Below are positions 1 to 10,960 of a stretch of 64,000 nucleotides of DNA, piece by piece. The notes below the pieces were generated by a model. The model did no database searches, was not told the origin of the DNA, and saw only the letters and a list, made by a program, of their open reading frames with translations. The stretch covers positions 23,413,460 to 23,477,459 of the forward strand of contig OY759223.1 of the NCBI GenBank assembly GCA_963662175.1, given 5' to 3'. This stretch comes from Aradus depressus. Lineage: Eukaryota; Arthropoda; Insecta; Hemiptera; Aradidae. Made by a program: the position numbers and the translations under genes. The stretch's first letter is position 1, and each line of letters begins with the position of its first letter.

Positions 1-261
1 CAGAGGGCCCAAGCCGGGGGACAGCTGGAGGCACCGCCGGACCACATCACCCAAAACAATATTCATAGCGCCGACCAGTGACTGGAGTGGAGGCTCCTGA
101 AGGAAGGTCTGCATGTAGTGCCGGCCGTCCAGACCTTCGGAGCTCCTGGGTCTATAGACCAGTGCCCCCCACAGACCCCCAGCCAAGCCAGCAACCCCAA
201 GCCCAGGACCCCCACCGGAACCCGCCGGCCCAGTCAGAGCCTACATTGGTACAATTTATAC
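1..261. other. GC-rich non-coding stretch next to a LINE remnant
   Basis: This stretch is much richer in G and C than its surroundings. It lies on the 3' side of the minus-strand LINE remnant that follows, so it may be that element's 3' UTR. The short frames that cross it have no recognisable domain. Confidence 0.3.
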
Positions 262-447
262 CTAAGGAATCTGGGGCTGATTTTGAATTTGCATTATAAA
301 CGTGTAAATAAAAATGTTGCGGGTTACTAAAAGCTGGGGATAGTTAAAGGGGGCTTGGGTTAGCTTATACAGTTCAGTGAACATAAGTTCTCTCTGGGTA
401 TGATATTTGGTACATGTAAGTACAATGTGCTCCAGATTCTCTTCCAC
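262..447 (-). pseudogene. LINE ORF2 C-terminal remnant
   Basis: The minus-strand frame reads a short peptide containing ENLEHIVLTCTKYHTQRE. The His-x4-Cys spacing is the second half of the Cys-Cys-His-Cys knuckle found at the C-terminus of many non-LTR retrotransposon reverse transcriptases. The first Cys pair and the RT core are absent, so this is a 5'-truncated dead copy. The clade cannot be told from so little. Confidence 0.45.
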
Positions 448-587
448 GACACACTAAAGTACATAATTTATATGAAATACGATTTTTCACAGGTCGTCCG
501 TTTTTCCCGTTTTTTCCGTGAAACACATATTTTTAGGTATTTCCATGATTTAACCAAAAAATATATATATTACTTCCTCAACGACAT

Positions 588-985
588 GAAGTATTGAAGT
601 TATATAATCGGTCAAAAATTCAATGCGGAGTTTTCAACGGAATTTCATGTTTTTCAATCTCCAAATTCCAAAAAATTAAGAAAAAAAATGTTTGTATTTC
701 TAATACGATAACTCCTGATAGAATGAATGTATCGACACAAAATTTTATATGTGCGACCAGAACCTTATAAAGACAACACCTATCGATTTTCAGACAAATC
801 TGCCAAAGGAAAAGGGGGGTATTAGACTCAAAACTCTAATAATTGCAGTAATGAATCAACACAAAATTTCATACGTAAATTCAAGACCCCATAAGGACGA
901 CATTTATCAATTTTAAGTGGAATCGGCAGAAGGGAAGGGGGATTCAACAAAATAACTTAGTAACTGCGGATGTAATGATCTTGTC
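588..985 (-). repeat. Dispersed repeat family A copy
   Basis: Contains the recurrent phrases ATCGGTCAAAAATTC, GAATGTATCGACACAAAATT and CCTATCGATTTTCAG, which recur at least fifteen times in the window on both strands. No coding potential. Orientation is arbitrary: '+' is defined here as reading from the end that starts ACTTCCCCAGAACG. Confidence 0.7.
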
Positions 986-1002
986 TGATTATTAGTGTCA
1001 TC

Positions 1003-1172
1003 TTACACCTACGTAGTATTGTGACTCATGCCCGGGCTTTAACTACGAGGTCATATCGCTTACTATCAAAGCGCTCTTTCGTCCTATGGTGAACATGAGC
1101 CCGACTCTACAGTGGGAGTGTCTAAATGATATCGCCTAGACTTAACATCCCATCCAAAGGACGGAGTGGTCA
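1003..1172 (-). mobile_element. tRNA-derived SINE, degenerate 3' part
   Basis: Minus-strand copy beginning with GACTCATGCCCGGGCTTTAA and continuing to a CCATCCAAAGGACGG-like segment. The tRNA head is missing and internal segments are deleted compared with the full copy at 4310-4655. Confidence 0.7.
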
Positions 1173-1780
1173 AGGTTGCCATTCATCCATGTTGAAGTTG
1201 TGTGAGATTCAGCAGCAGGCGTAGGTAGCTGTCAATGTATGTGGAAGCTATCCAAGCGCTACCACGAACTGAGGTTGGATTCGTAGTGGCTGTGGTTACG
1301 GGAACCGTTGTCCGGGATCCAAGAATCAGGGAAAAACCAGTTACCGGGATCAGCGCGGGATAATAGGAATCCCCGTCATCCCTTAAGAAGGGTGTCTACC
1401 ATTACGGTAAGGGCTAAAGCTGGATACGGGGTGGGCATCGACATCAAACACTGTCAATGTAAGTGCTGAATCGAATTCTTGTTACGACAGTTAAAGATAA
1501 AATAACTCTGAAAATTTGTTTTGATTAAGTCCTGAATCTTAGCTCTTCTCTCTATCTTCCCCACCCTTGATATCACATTTCCGCTCCAAGTCTGCCTCAC
1601 AATTTATGAGACCCCAACGTTACACTGGAACAGTTACCGGTCCGGATCACCTGCGGAATAGTGATAACTTGAATCACTCTGATTTATGTTACTTTAATCT
1701 TTGAATCAATGAACAGTCTACCTTGGTACATATCTGAGAGTCTTACTCCAATATTTGGGTTAATTTGGAGTTCAGTTAGT
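1173..1780. other. No gene seen; mixed repeat-like DNA
   Basis: No long frame or known domain. A short phrase here (TAGTGGCTGTGGTT, near 1281) also occurs near 14607, so part of this interval probably belongs to an uncharacterised dispersed repeat. Confidence 0.3.
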
Positions 1781-2067
1781 TATTCTTACTCATCGGGCTT
1801 AGCTACAAGGTTAAATCGCCTTCTACCAGAGCGCTCTTTTGCACTGGTGGACATACATGAGTCTGACTCTACAATTGGAGTCCTAAATTTTGCCTATCCT
1901 AAATTTTTATTCATCCAGGTAGGGGGTCTTTAACGAGTATCTAACATCGTACAGACTCGGGACCATCGCTTAACGTCCCATCCGAAGGACGGAGAGCTTA
2001 CGTTTATTTTACCTTCCGGACAGAATAAACTAAAGGCCTCGGCCGGGTTTTGAACCCGCTCTCTTGA
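1781..2067 (-). mobile_element. tRNA-derived SINE, 5' truncated
   Basis: Minus-strand SINE body with the B-box region (minus strand CGGGTTCAAAACCC) but without the A-box head. It aligns by eye along its whole length to the full copy at 4310-4655. Confidence 0.8.
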
Positions 2068-2109
2068 GTATATATACTCAATATATCTATACATATACAT
2101 ATATATGAG

Positions 2110-2600
2110 GGTATCAAAATAATACTATAAATATAAAAAAATAAATTAATAATATATGTACAAAATAAGTGGTAAATGAATAAACCAAATTAATATGATA
2201 AAATAAAAAATTTGAAACAAATAAATAATAAAATAAATAAAAATATATATGAAAGTCAAGAAAGACAGCACCAGTAGGACTCACACAGGGGAGACACATT
2301 GCCACCCACCAGCGTCGTCCCTCCCACCACTCTGCCCAACCAACCACTGTCCAGCAATGGAGGAAGACCATATGGCCTCAGCATTCTTGTAGGATTGTGT
2401 AGATGGGATTCTGATGCGGATTTGGCATGTGGATTATTGTGAAAGGAGAGGTTCGTGTGAAACTTGAAAAAATGGGATCTGATGTGGTCTTGGACAAAAG
2501 GAACTTTGAGGTCGTTGTCATGTGTCAGGAAGGAAACAAAAAGGGAGCATTTACAATTGTTATAAGGACTTTGGATTGGAATCATTGAATTCGTTTGATT
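2110..2600 (-). pseudogene. Jockey-like LINE, RT C-terminus and A-rich 3' end
   Basis: A minus-strand frame from 2585 to 2256 carries IQSPYNN, THDNDLKVPFVQDHIRSHF and KFHTNLSFH. It parallels the better remnant at 40320-40530 (YVSNLITLHNDLEIPFV). This block follows the RT thumb in Jockey-clade elements. Downstream, towards 2110, the sequence is A-rich in the sense direction, as expected for a LINE 3' end. Substitutions and the missing RT core show it is dead. Confidence 0.55.
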
Positions 2601-3378
2601 AAATCTAACAAAATTTCAATAGCAGATACAATTTAAGAAGAGCCAAAAAGCCTTTTTGAATCAATATTTTCAAAAGAACCTTGATTTCTGGGTCATAATT
2701 TTTTTTTACTGAATATAGAATTTTCTTCCATTTTATTTGTCTCCCCTCAGAGAATTTTTTTATTTCTTTGATGATTAAAGACAGCCAAAGATTTTCACGT
2801 TTGAGAAGGGTTCACCCTTTTTCTTTTTGAGTGATTTTTCCAACCCCTAAAGGAAAATGCGAAACAAAAAAAATAAAAATAAAAAAGTAAAAATAAAGTC
2901 AGTAAGTGGCCTGAAGGGAGACCAATTAACAGGCTTTGCTCAAGAGTACTTCAGACTCCGTTCATCAGATTTTTTTTTTTTTTTTTAATTGTATTTTCTT
3001 AATATAATTTTTTTTCTGTCTTTCAGTTTCGTAAAAACAATTTTTTATTCTTTTAATTTAGATATTTTACTTTTAGGTCAATTGCTTGTCCCCTCATCCC
3101 AATAATCGATCAGAAGTTCGATGTTGTGTTCATCGGAACTGTATGTTTTCAGATTTCGAAAATGAAAAAAAAAAAAAAAATCGTATATGGGCTCTGAATA
3201 CGATACCCCAAAACTCTAATAACTGAGGTATTTTCTTAATATAATTTTTTTTCTGTCTTTCAGTTTTGTAAAATCTATTTTTTATTTTTTAAATTTGATA
3301 ATTCACTTATTATTATTAGGTCCAGGTCCCAATAATTTTTCAGAAATTCCCCAGTTATTTTTTTATTCTCCAATTACT
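2601..3378. other. AT-rich stretch with a short direct repeat
   Basis: No gene seen. A direct repeat of about 40 bp, including TTTCTGTCTTTCAGTTT, occurs near 2995-3035 and again near 3233-3272. Homopolymer T and A runs surround both. Family A-like phrases begin near 3095. Confidence 0.4.
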
Positions 3379-3613
3379 TCCCCAGAACGCATTAATCAAT
3401 TAACTTTTCGCTCCCCTCCAAAACCAGTCGACCGTTTGCTCCAATATTGAACAGCTGACTTACATAGGGACTCTTTAATCCCCACACTAAATGTTGTGTT
3501 CTTTTGGTCGATTTAGCTGAAAAACAACAAGTGTCGAAGTTAGAGGGTTCAGGATTCACATGTAATATTTCGTGTCGATATACTCATTCTATCAGGAGTT
3601 ATCGTGTTCACAA
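3379..3613 (+). repeat. Dispersed repeat family A copy
   Basis: Starts with the family end CTTCCCCAGAACGCATTAAT, followed by the AACCAGTCGACCGTTTG and ATCAGGAGTTATCGTGTT landmarks. It runs directly into a SINE 3' fragment. Confidence 0.75.
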
Positions 3614-3690
3614 CAGCGCTCTGGTAGTAGGCGATTAGACCTCGTAGTTAAAGCCGGGCATGAGTCATAAATCTAACCTAATCTATAAGT
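3614..3690 (+). mobile_element. SINE 3'-end fragment
   Basis: Contains only the last part of the SINE (AGCGCTCTGGTAGTAGGCGA, then GCCGGGCATGAGTCATAAA) and a CTAACCTAATCT tail. Confidence 0.75.
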
Positions 3691-4297
3691 TTAGATTTTC
3701 CTAAAAATATCTGAACTCTTCACAATTTCTGAACTTTGTTTCTGTCTCAAACTGCTTCATAGGAGTTCAATGTCCGGCGAAAATATGCCTGAATTCTTTG
3801 TATCAAAGGCTTCTTTGGATATTGTTGACGAAAACAGCAAGAGACTATCTTATATTCAATTTATTTATTTTCAAAATTTCATATATTACCGCCTCCTATA
3901 TCAAGTTAATATAAACTGACGTACTATGTATGAAATTTATTAAAATGAGATGAAGAAGATAAATAAAATTATATGTATAATAGGAGGAGACAAGCTAACA
4001 GTCTCAGATTAATTGCATATGTTGGCCTACGTCACTCCTCTTTATTATGCCTTTAACATGATATTGTAAGTTTTCCTAAAATTAGGGAAAATAATTTTAT
4101 TTGCATTGTTCAAAAAAAAATCAAATAAATTTTCCGTCACATTAAAGTTATATTTCGTAAACAAATACTTTAATATATTCCATGCTTTTTTTTTTATATT
4201 CCTACAATATGCTACAATTTCTATCGTAATTACTTCTATTTAGAATTTTTATTATTAATAATATGTTTAGTTATTTACTATTTACTTCATTGTTATT
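3691..4297. other. No gene seen; AT-rich
   Basis: AT-rich DNA with no supported frame and no clear match to the other repeat families in the window. Confidence 0.3.
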
Positions 4298-4309
4298 TGT
4301 TCATTTATA

Positions 4310-4655
4310 GGTTAGGTTAGGTTTTATGACTCATGCCCGGGCTTTAACAACGAGGTCATATCGCCTACTACCAGAGCGCTCTTTCGTCACTCTGGTGGAC
4401 ATGAGCCCGTCTCTACTGTGGGAGTCCTAAATTTTGCCAACCCTAAATTTTTATTCATCTAGGGTAGGGGTCTTTAACGAGTACCTGACATCGTACAGGC
4501 TCGGGACCATCGCTTAACGTCCCATCCGAAGGACGGCGTGCTTAAGTTTATTTTACCTCCCAGATAAAATAAACTAAGGGCCTCGGTCGGGTTACGAACC
4601 CACGTTCTTGAGCTCAGAAGTCAAGCACGCATACCACTGAGCTACCGGCGCCCTC
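4310..4655 (-). mobile_element. Full-length tRNA-derived SINE with CCTAA tail
   Basis: The best-delimited copy of the dominant SINE, 346 bp on the minus strand. It is flanked by the 12-bp direct repeat TGTTCATTTATA at 4298-4309 and 4656-4667, which marks target-primed integration. In the sense direction it starts GAGGGCGCCGGTAGCTCAGT, with an A-box-like TAGCTCAGTGGT and a B-box-like GGGTTCGTAACCC; these are internal RNA polymerase III promoter elements of a tRNA-like head. The body of about 250 bp is unrelated to tRNA. The 3' end reads CATGAGTCATAAAACCTAAC and finishes in tandem CCTAA rather than poly(A). As a non-autonomous element it would need a LINE partner, which is not identifiable here. 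Confidence 0.92.
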
Positions 4656-4877
4656 TGTTCATTTATATATACTTATGTATATGACTAGTGAAAATTAACG
4701 CTAATGGCCACAGTAGCCAATGCCTTTAAACAAATAAATAATTATAGCTAAAAATATTATTAGTAATAAAAATACTAAATAAAAGTAATTACTATAGAAA
4801 ATAAAACAAAGAGCTAAATATTAGCAAAATTATTGTTTGTTTTCTTGTATATTTCGCTTTTTTCTTTTTTTCTTTGT

Positions 4878-5045
4878 ACTTTTCCCAGTTATACGAGGTA
4901 TAGAGGAAGTTCTGTAGTCGGTCAGAAATTCTCTGGGATTTCAGCCCTGATTTCAAAAATGAAAAAAAAAAAAAAATGTGTGTGCGAACACGATAAAACT
5001 CGATAGAATGAATGTTTCGTTAGAGAAAAATATAGGATCTCTGAT
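4878..5045 (-). repeat. Dispersed repeat family A fragment
   Basis: Begins with the hairpin-like family end (CCCAGTTATACGAGGTATAG followed by AGGAAGT) and continues with GTAGTCGGTCAGAAATTCTC. It ends near GATAGAATGAATGTTTCG. Confidence 0.65.
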
Positions 5046-5064
5046 AAGATATTACAAAGAAATA

Positions 5065-6036
5065 TTGTCATATCGTCTGCTAATAGAGCGCTCTTTTGTC
5101 GCTCTGGTGGACGTGAGCACGACTCAACTATGAGAGTCCAACATTTTGCATTACCCAACATTTTTATTCACCTAGGATGAGTAAGAGTACCTGACATCGC
5201 ACAGGCTTTGTCCCATCCGAATGACGACGTGCTCGAATTTTTTTTCTACTCCCAGATAATAATAATAATAATTTTTATTGTTCAAAGGGATCACCCCTAT
5301 ACAATTGAGTCAGTGACCATTACTTTTACAATATTGACATTAACATTTCCAAAATTATATATTGGTCAGCTGGACAAAAATGACATACATAATCACAGGA
5401 ACCTTTAACAAACTAAATAAATAACATAAATAAATAAAGTATAAATAAAATAAGTACTATACTATGGAAGTTAATAATAAGTTATAATAAGTTAATAGTA
5501 ATATACTATGGAAGATAATACATTATTCATTAACAATGAATGATCTTAGTTTCAGAGCGCTGATTATATAATGAAAAATGTTTGAGATATCATTCTTATT
5601 ATGGGCCAGAAGTAATGTGTGAAAGCTGGATCGGTCTATACTGACACTCTGAGGCAGGAAGTGGCTTCTAATGGGGGAATAGATCGGACAGGATATTAAT
5701 AGGTGGTATAAGTCTTCCAATTCGTTTTTGTTGCAGATCGTACAAAATTCTTGGGGATTAAGGGTGTATACATTATTTTTGTAACTGATTTTTAGATAGT
5801 ACTTGCCAGATAGACGGAGTTGAGCCAGTGCTTTGATGTGTGAGAAAGGCGCGTTCAGGTTTAGGTATGGTTGGAGTTGATCTGGGTTGTAAATATTGGG
5901 ATAAAAGGTGTTGAAACGGCAATCTAAAAGGTAATTTTTATCTTTATTCTTCAGATGGTTCACAAATGCATCCCAGATAAAAAAGCTAAGGGTCTCTTTA
6001 GCTCAGTCGATAGTCCTGGCGCACTCCATTAAAAAT
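5065..6036 (-). mobile_element. SINE split by a LINE insertion
   Basis: SINE sequence runs from about 5065 to 5258 and resumes at 5972. The break is occupied by the LINE at 5259-5971, flanked by CCCAGATA on both sides (5251-5258 and 5972-5979). The distal part, up to about 6036, is degenerate and the tRNA head is hard to recognise. Confidence 0.75.
5259..5971 (-). mobile_element. Truncated LINE with C-terminal zinc-knuckle region
   Basis: A minus-strand frame at 5963-5523 gives 146 residues ending in VNE. It contains NLNAPFSHIKALAQLRLSGK and the Cys-x2-Cys...His-x4-Cys motif (CTICNKNELEDLYHLLISC), typical of the region after the reverse transcriptase in non-LTR retrotransposons. The RT and endonuclease domains are missing through 5' truncation. 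In the sense direction the element ends in a tandem ATT tail at 5259-5275. An 8-bp target duplication (CCCAGATA) shows that it inserted into a pre-existing SINE. The C-terminal frame is open, so the copy may be fairly young, but it cannot move by itself. A related frame lies at 16630-17145. Confidence 0.75.
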
Positions 6037-6049
6037 ATGTGTTTATATT

Positions 6050-6165
6050 CTATGATTCAATATAAGTTGATGTACATATATATGATGTATTTATAAGCTA
6101 TTTTTATGTACACAATTGTATGACGTATCTAATTACCAGATTATTATTATTATTATTATTATTAT
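6050..6165 (+). mobile_element. LINE family D 3'-end fragment
   Basis: Shows the 3' terminal phrase of the family (TTATAAGCTA, then TTGTATGACGTATCTAATTA) and ends in a tandem ATT tail, like the longer copies at 11800 and 45440. Confidence 0.55.
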
Positions 6166-6477
6166 GAATGTTTATAAGTACTGGCTACTAAATATGAAGG
6201 TATTTGTATCTCACTGGTTATAAGAAGAAAATTTAGGATGGCAATTATAGTATCACCTCTGTTAGGATTACCATTCTGTTTAATTAGTTGAATTTAGTAC
6301 ATGAAGCGGCTTTAGGAACTAGGTAATACTTTGTATGAAATCGTGGTCTGTACTACGTCATCTGTTAGCACTGCCTTCTGTATCTCTTGTTCATTTTGTA
6401 TTGTTTTATTTGTTACTAAATGAACTCAAATTTTAAAATTCCTGATGATCCCCTATCCTCATTGATCCTCTACATTA

Positions 6478-6590
6478 TTACCATAAAATATAGGGTAGGC
6501 AAAATATAAGACTCATGTGCATCGGAGCGTCGAGAGAGCGCTCTGGTAGTATGCTATATGACGTAGTTAAAGCTCGGGGATGAGTCAAAT
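6478..6590 (+). mobile_element. SINE 3'-part fragment
   Basis: Degenerate copy of the last third of the SINE (GAGCGCTCTGGTAGTATGC, then GGGGATGAGTCA). Confidence 0.65.
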
Positions 6591-6627
6591 TTCGTGTACA
6601 GAGCGCATAATTATGATATTACTTTTC

Positions 6628-6690
6628 CAGGCTTACGAAGTATGGGGGAAGTTTTGTATTCGGTCAGATATTTTATGTTGAGTTTACACC
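6628..6690 (-). repeat. Family A fragment
   Basis: Short family A end (GGGGGAAGTTTTGTATTCGG, TCAGATATTTTATG) just upstream of the LTR element insertion site. Confidence 0.5.
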
Positions 6691-6704
6691 GGTTATTATA
6701 TACT

Positions 6705-7497
6705 TGTGATGTACACTACGGAACATTTTTTTTATGAATATTTTTATGAATAAAAAGTAATTTTTTTTATTATAATCTAATATCACATATATATTAGATA
6801 TATATCAAGGTGTTTGAGAAACAAAACAAGAAAACATATAAAAAACAGCTGTGAAATAGTGTTAAATGTAATGGAGTCGTGAGCTAGCTCTTAAACGGTG
6901 CATGTGGTTTTGATATTTTTAAATAAAATGAAGTTGAACAATTAGATGAAAGTTGACTGGGGTGGAATTAAAGTGTGAAGAGTTGACGGGGTCTGGTTTT
7001 TGTGGTAGAGGCGTCGAGAAGGTACAATTAATAATATATATTTTTCAATATGCCCAAACAAAAATAATAATAGTTTTTAAGTATTTAGTTAAATGATTTT
7101 GTTGCTTTGTTTTTCTTTTGCTTTGTTCAATGTTTAGTTGTTTTTATTAGAATGTGCAAATAAAACAAATAACCCAAATATTTGTCCTCTTCAAATTCTA
7201 TCCTATTCATCTTCCCTGTTGTCCCAGTAGTATCATTTAAAAAACCTTTGGATTAGAAATTAATATTATTTAAAATCATTAAAAATTGGTATCTCTTTGT
7301 GAATCCAAGTGTAAAGTTTGTTTAATTGAATTTTTTTCGTTGTATACGTGTACTTTCTTAAAAATTGCACGTCTTAAATTATTGATTATATTTTTTTAGG
7401 GCAATTTTCGGCAAACTACTGTAGAAATCAAAATTTAAATAAACAAAAGAGATCAAATTTCTACAGGAAATGTGGTAGCAATCAAGTTATTATCACA
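6705..7497 (+). repeat. 5' LTR, copy 1
   Basis: Starts TGTGATGTACACTACGGAAC and ends in ATCACA, giving the short terminal inverted repeat TGTGAT/ATCACA. It has the same length as the 3' LTR, and by eye differs by an A/T change near the 3' end. The promoter and polyadenylation positions within it cannot be fixed by eye. Confidence 0.92.
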
Positions 7498-7756
7498 TTT
7501 TTGGCATATCCCTTGTGTGGACGATTTTCGCCACAAAGCCCCATCATATTTTGGCAAAACCTTGATGGGAGAATTTTTTTATATTAATTAAAGTAGGGAA
7601 ACAGGTTGAAAAAGATGAAAAGGATAGAATAGAGACAAATAAGGGTTACATTTAATTTTGAGAAATAATATTTTTTTTTGCCAACTTCAAAAGAAGGTTA
7701 CTATTTTATATAACATTGTTTTTGTTTAGTAATTATATATTTAGTAAAGTAAGAAA

Positions 7757-8866
7757 ATGCCAATTACCAGAGGACAAGCGAGAAGATTAGAGGAGGAAAG
7801 ATCCGATATGGAGTTATCGGAAGATAGAGAAAGGGAGACTCCAGCCGCAATGGAGTCCATGCAGGGTACAGGTGAGGAGTCGCAAGGGGAGGGGGTAAAT
7901 AAAGATAAAGAAGAAGAGGGCATTGCTGCTCCTGATATGGAATGGCTCCGTGTTGTGTTGACAAAGTTAACTGGGGATATGGGAAATTTAAGGGGGGATA
8001 TGGGAAATTTAAGGGGGGATATGGGAAATTTAAGGGGGGATATTGGAAATATCAATCAAAAAATAGAAGAACAGGGTAGAGATTTAAGGAGGAATATGAA
8101 AGAGCAAGGAATAGAATTAAGGGGGGATTTGGAAAATATAAATCAGAGAATAGAAGAACAGGGAAAAGAATTAAAGGGAGAGATGGGAAATTTAAGAGGT
8201 AACATTAAAAATTTAGAAGTTAAATTAAATAAAAAGGTGGAAAATTTGATGAACCAATTAGAGAAAATTCAAATAGAAAATGAAAGAGTTGAAAGTAGGA
8301 TAAATAAAGCAGGAGAAAACTTAGAAAAGCACTTTATTCAAAAAATTAACAAGTTGGATGAAGGGAATTCTGAAGTAGAAAAAGAGGTTCTTATTATTGA
8401 CAGTCAGTCACAAGTTGATGAGGTAGAAGGAACAGAGAATAACAGTGGGGAGGAACAGACCCAAATTTTAGAGAAAGAGGTGGAGGAAGAGAGTCAAAAT
8501 GTAGAAAAATTAGTATTAAGTGAAATTCAAGAAAATAGGATGAATGTTGATGTGGATGGACAGAGTGAAAGGAACATTTGGATGTTATTAGACAAAACAA
8601 ACGAACAGACTGAGGACAACAAACAAAAGACAAATTTTAATTTTAAAGAAAATATAGTTAAAACTTACAGACAAACTGGAAATAGAAAGGAGGTTAATAA
8701 AATACATAAGAACAATTTTAAAAAAGGAGTAAGAGAATTTAAACAGGTATTAAGGAGAAAATTAACACTGAATGAATATTTAGAAAAGGGGGAGGGGATT
8801 TTTAAAGACATAATTCGCCGGGGCATCCGGAAAAAGATAAAATTAAATTTGGGCTTTGCAATATAA
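7757..8866 (+). CDS. Coiled-coil, Gag-like ORF of the LTR element (369 aa)
   Basis: The only long ORF of the LTR element, starting MPITRGQARRLEEE about 260 bp after the 5' LTR. Residues 1-60 are acidic and polar. At about 73-97 there is a perfect 7-residue tandem repeat (GDMGNLR). Residues 95-205 are heptad-rich, charged sequence expected to form a coiled coil (INQKIEEQ, NLEVKLNKKVENLMNQLEKI). The C-terminal 70 residues are basic (FKQVLRRKLTLNEYLEKGEG, then IRRGIRKKIKLNLGFAI). There is no CCHC knuckle and no protease or polymerase motif. Its position suggests a Gag-like structural role, but that is inference. The copy at 32757-33887 is also open and differs by in-frame insertions and deletions in the repeat zone. 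Confidence 0.8.
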   Translation: MPITRGQARRLEEERSDMELSEDRERETPAAMESMQGTGEESQGEGVNKDKEEEGIAAPDMEWLRVVLTKLTGDMGNLRGDMGNLRGDMGNLRGDIGNINQKIEEQGRDLRRNMKEQGIELRGDLENINQRIEEQGKELKGEMGNLRGNIKNLEVKLNKKVENLMNQLEKIQIENERVESRINKAGENLEKHFIQKINKLDEGNSEVEKEVLIIDSQSQVDEVEGTENNSGEEQTQILEKEVEEESQNVEKLVLSEIQENRMNVDVDGQSERNIWMLLDKTNEQTEDNKQKTNFNFKENIVKTYRQTGNRKEVNKIHKNNFKKGVREFKQVLRRKLTLNEYLEKGEGIFKDIIRRGIRKKIKLNLGFAI

Positions 8867-10960
8867 TTGCATTAGCCACTTTTTATAGTGAACCTATTTT
8901 TTTTTGCAACTCGGATGAGTTTGAGGAAATGACTGACAGACTAACATGACAGAATTAGGATTAATTTAAAATATGACGAAGTGACCATGGACTAATATAA
9001 TAGTATGGATGATACATTTATTTTTTTGAATGAGAGAATTTTGGTACATGAAGGGTATGAATGAATTTTGGTATAGTTCTGTGTTTAAAGTAATTAGGAA
9101 TTATATTTTTTTTAGGATAAGATTATATGTTAGGATCAGTATAAAATTATCTGAGAATTATATTTAAGGATTAGTCACCCAAATTTAATATGTGAAAGTT
9201 TTTTATTTAGAAGTTACTTATTAATAATGATTATTGAAAATTAAAACATATACATATAACTGACTGATTTTGAACGAACATAATATGGAAGAAGATAGAT
9301 TTTTTTTATTATATTTTTTATTACAAATGTTAGAAAGATAAAATCAGCAGGCTGAGAGATGCCTAGATCTCTTTGGAGACATGACGAACTTCCTGAGGCC
9401 GAGTCAAGGGGACAGATTTTCTGTTTCGGAGCTGTTCAGCTAGGATACCGGACGTGACTAAATCATAATAATATTATAAATTAGAAAGACGAACGAAAAT
9501 GTATAGAAGCCTTGGAAGAATAATATATTATATAAATTGTATGTATGCATAGGTTATTAAGTTTTTGTTATTATAAATTCTATTATTTAGGCAAGTTCAT
9601 TTATTATTTGAGTAACATGTTTTTTCTACGTAAATTTGTTTAATAGAGAGAGTAGATGAGAATGAGAAGAGTTGTAGGAGCACATTATATAACTTTAGGA
9701 ATAGGAACAAACAAAGGGTAATATTAATTAGAGAAGTTTTGAATTAATTGCTGATGACATTCTTTTAGACGTCGGGATTATATAGATTTGTTTTGGGAGA
9801 AATTATTTTTTTTAATCCTAGTAAGAGCTAGTGATTAATTGGAGATTTATATTTTTTTTTGATCTGCGAGAGATGATTTTTTTTGTGTCGACTAGAAAGA
9901 ACTAGCGATATATATATAGGAGATTTATGATGTAGTGTTGGTTGCCTACCTGAGATAGGAGGAACCGTATTTTTGCTACGTCAACGATGAAGTTATTATT
10001 ATTAGGGAGTTATTAGTAGAGAAGGAAGTTGAAGTAAAAATATATGTGAGATACATTTTTTTTTTAGTTAGGAAGTAAGAAGGACGTCTCAAAGAATTTA
10101 ATACCTCAAAAGACAAGTACTATATATATTAAATAAATTAAATTTGTATTCCTTATTACCCGGCGTGAGGCCTAATTTTCATTGCTATGATATATTTTGG
10201 AAGTGTGATGAAGTAAAACCGAAGGATTTATTTAATTTTTATTTCAAGTAAATTTTTTTTTTATATATAATATATAATTAATTATATAATTATTTTGAAT
10301 ACATACAAATGTTATATTGATGGTAAAGGCGGAAAGTAAAATTAATTGGCAATTTCTTAAATCTGCATCCAACTTGATTATTTCCAAACTTGAATTCATG
10401 ACTATGACTGATCCTGTAAATATGTAAAAATTTAGTATTATATTTTTTTATGTTCAATTAGTTCAAATTTTTATAAATTTAAGTTAACATTTTCTTTAGG
10501 TTAAGGATTAATTGTAAATTTTTAGATTAATATTTGTTTTTGTTTATTAGAAATTAGGTACGTATATATATAAGTTTAATAATTGTAAATAATAAAAAAA
10601 AAATAAATAAAAATGGGCATATATGTATAAAAAGAGCGTCGAATTGGGCATATAAAAAAAAATAAATCAGTGAGTGTAAGTGAGAGAGAGACTTCGATAC
10701 ATCGTTGATCAATGAGTTGAAGACATCAAGGAGCCAGCCAACATGTGCGTTCGAGGAGGAGCCCATCATGTGAATTGGAGGAAGACGTTAATCCATCTGT
10801 GTATTGAAGGAGGAAGCTTATCATGTGGATTCGAGGAAGAAGCTAAATCAACCTGTGTATTGGAAGAAATTAAATCTGAAAGAACTTATATATAAAAAAA
10901 AAAAAAAAAAAAAAAATTTTGTGAACAAACATTTTTTTTTAAAAAGAAGGAAAAGGCAAA
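8867..10960 (+). other. Non-coding interior of LTR element copy 1
   Basis: About 2.1 kb between the ORF stop and the 3' LTR, dense with stop codons in all frames. Near 10690-10880 a unit of about 30 bp, built around CATCATGTG and TGTGTATTG followed by GAGGAAG, recurs imperfectly. The corresponding zone in copy 2 is 30680-30850. I see no pol remnant. Confidence 0.6.

Noticed and set aside
5998..6036. Possible tRNA start (TTTAGCTCAGTCGATAG)
   Set aside because: No B box or acceptor-stem partner follows; it sits at the degenerate edge of a SINE.
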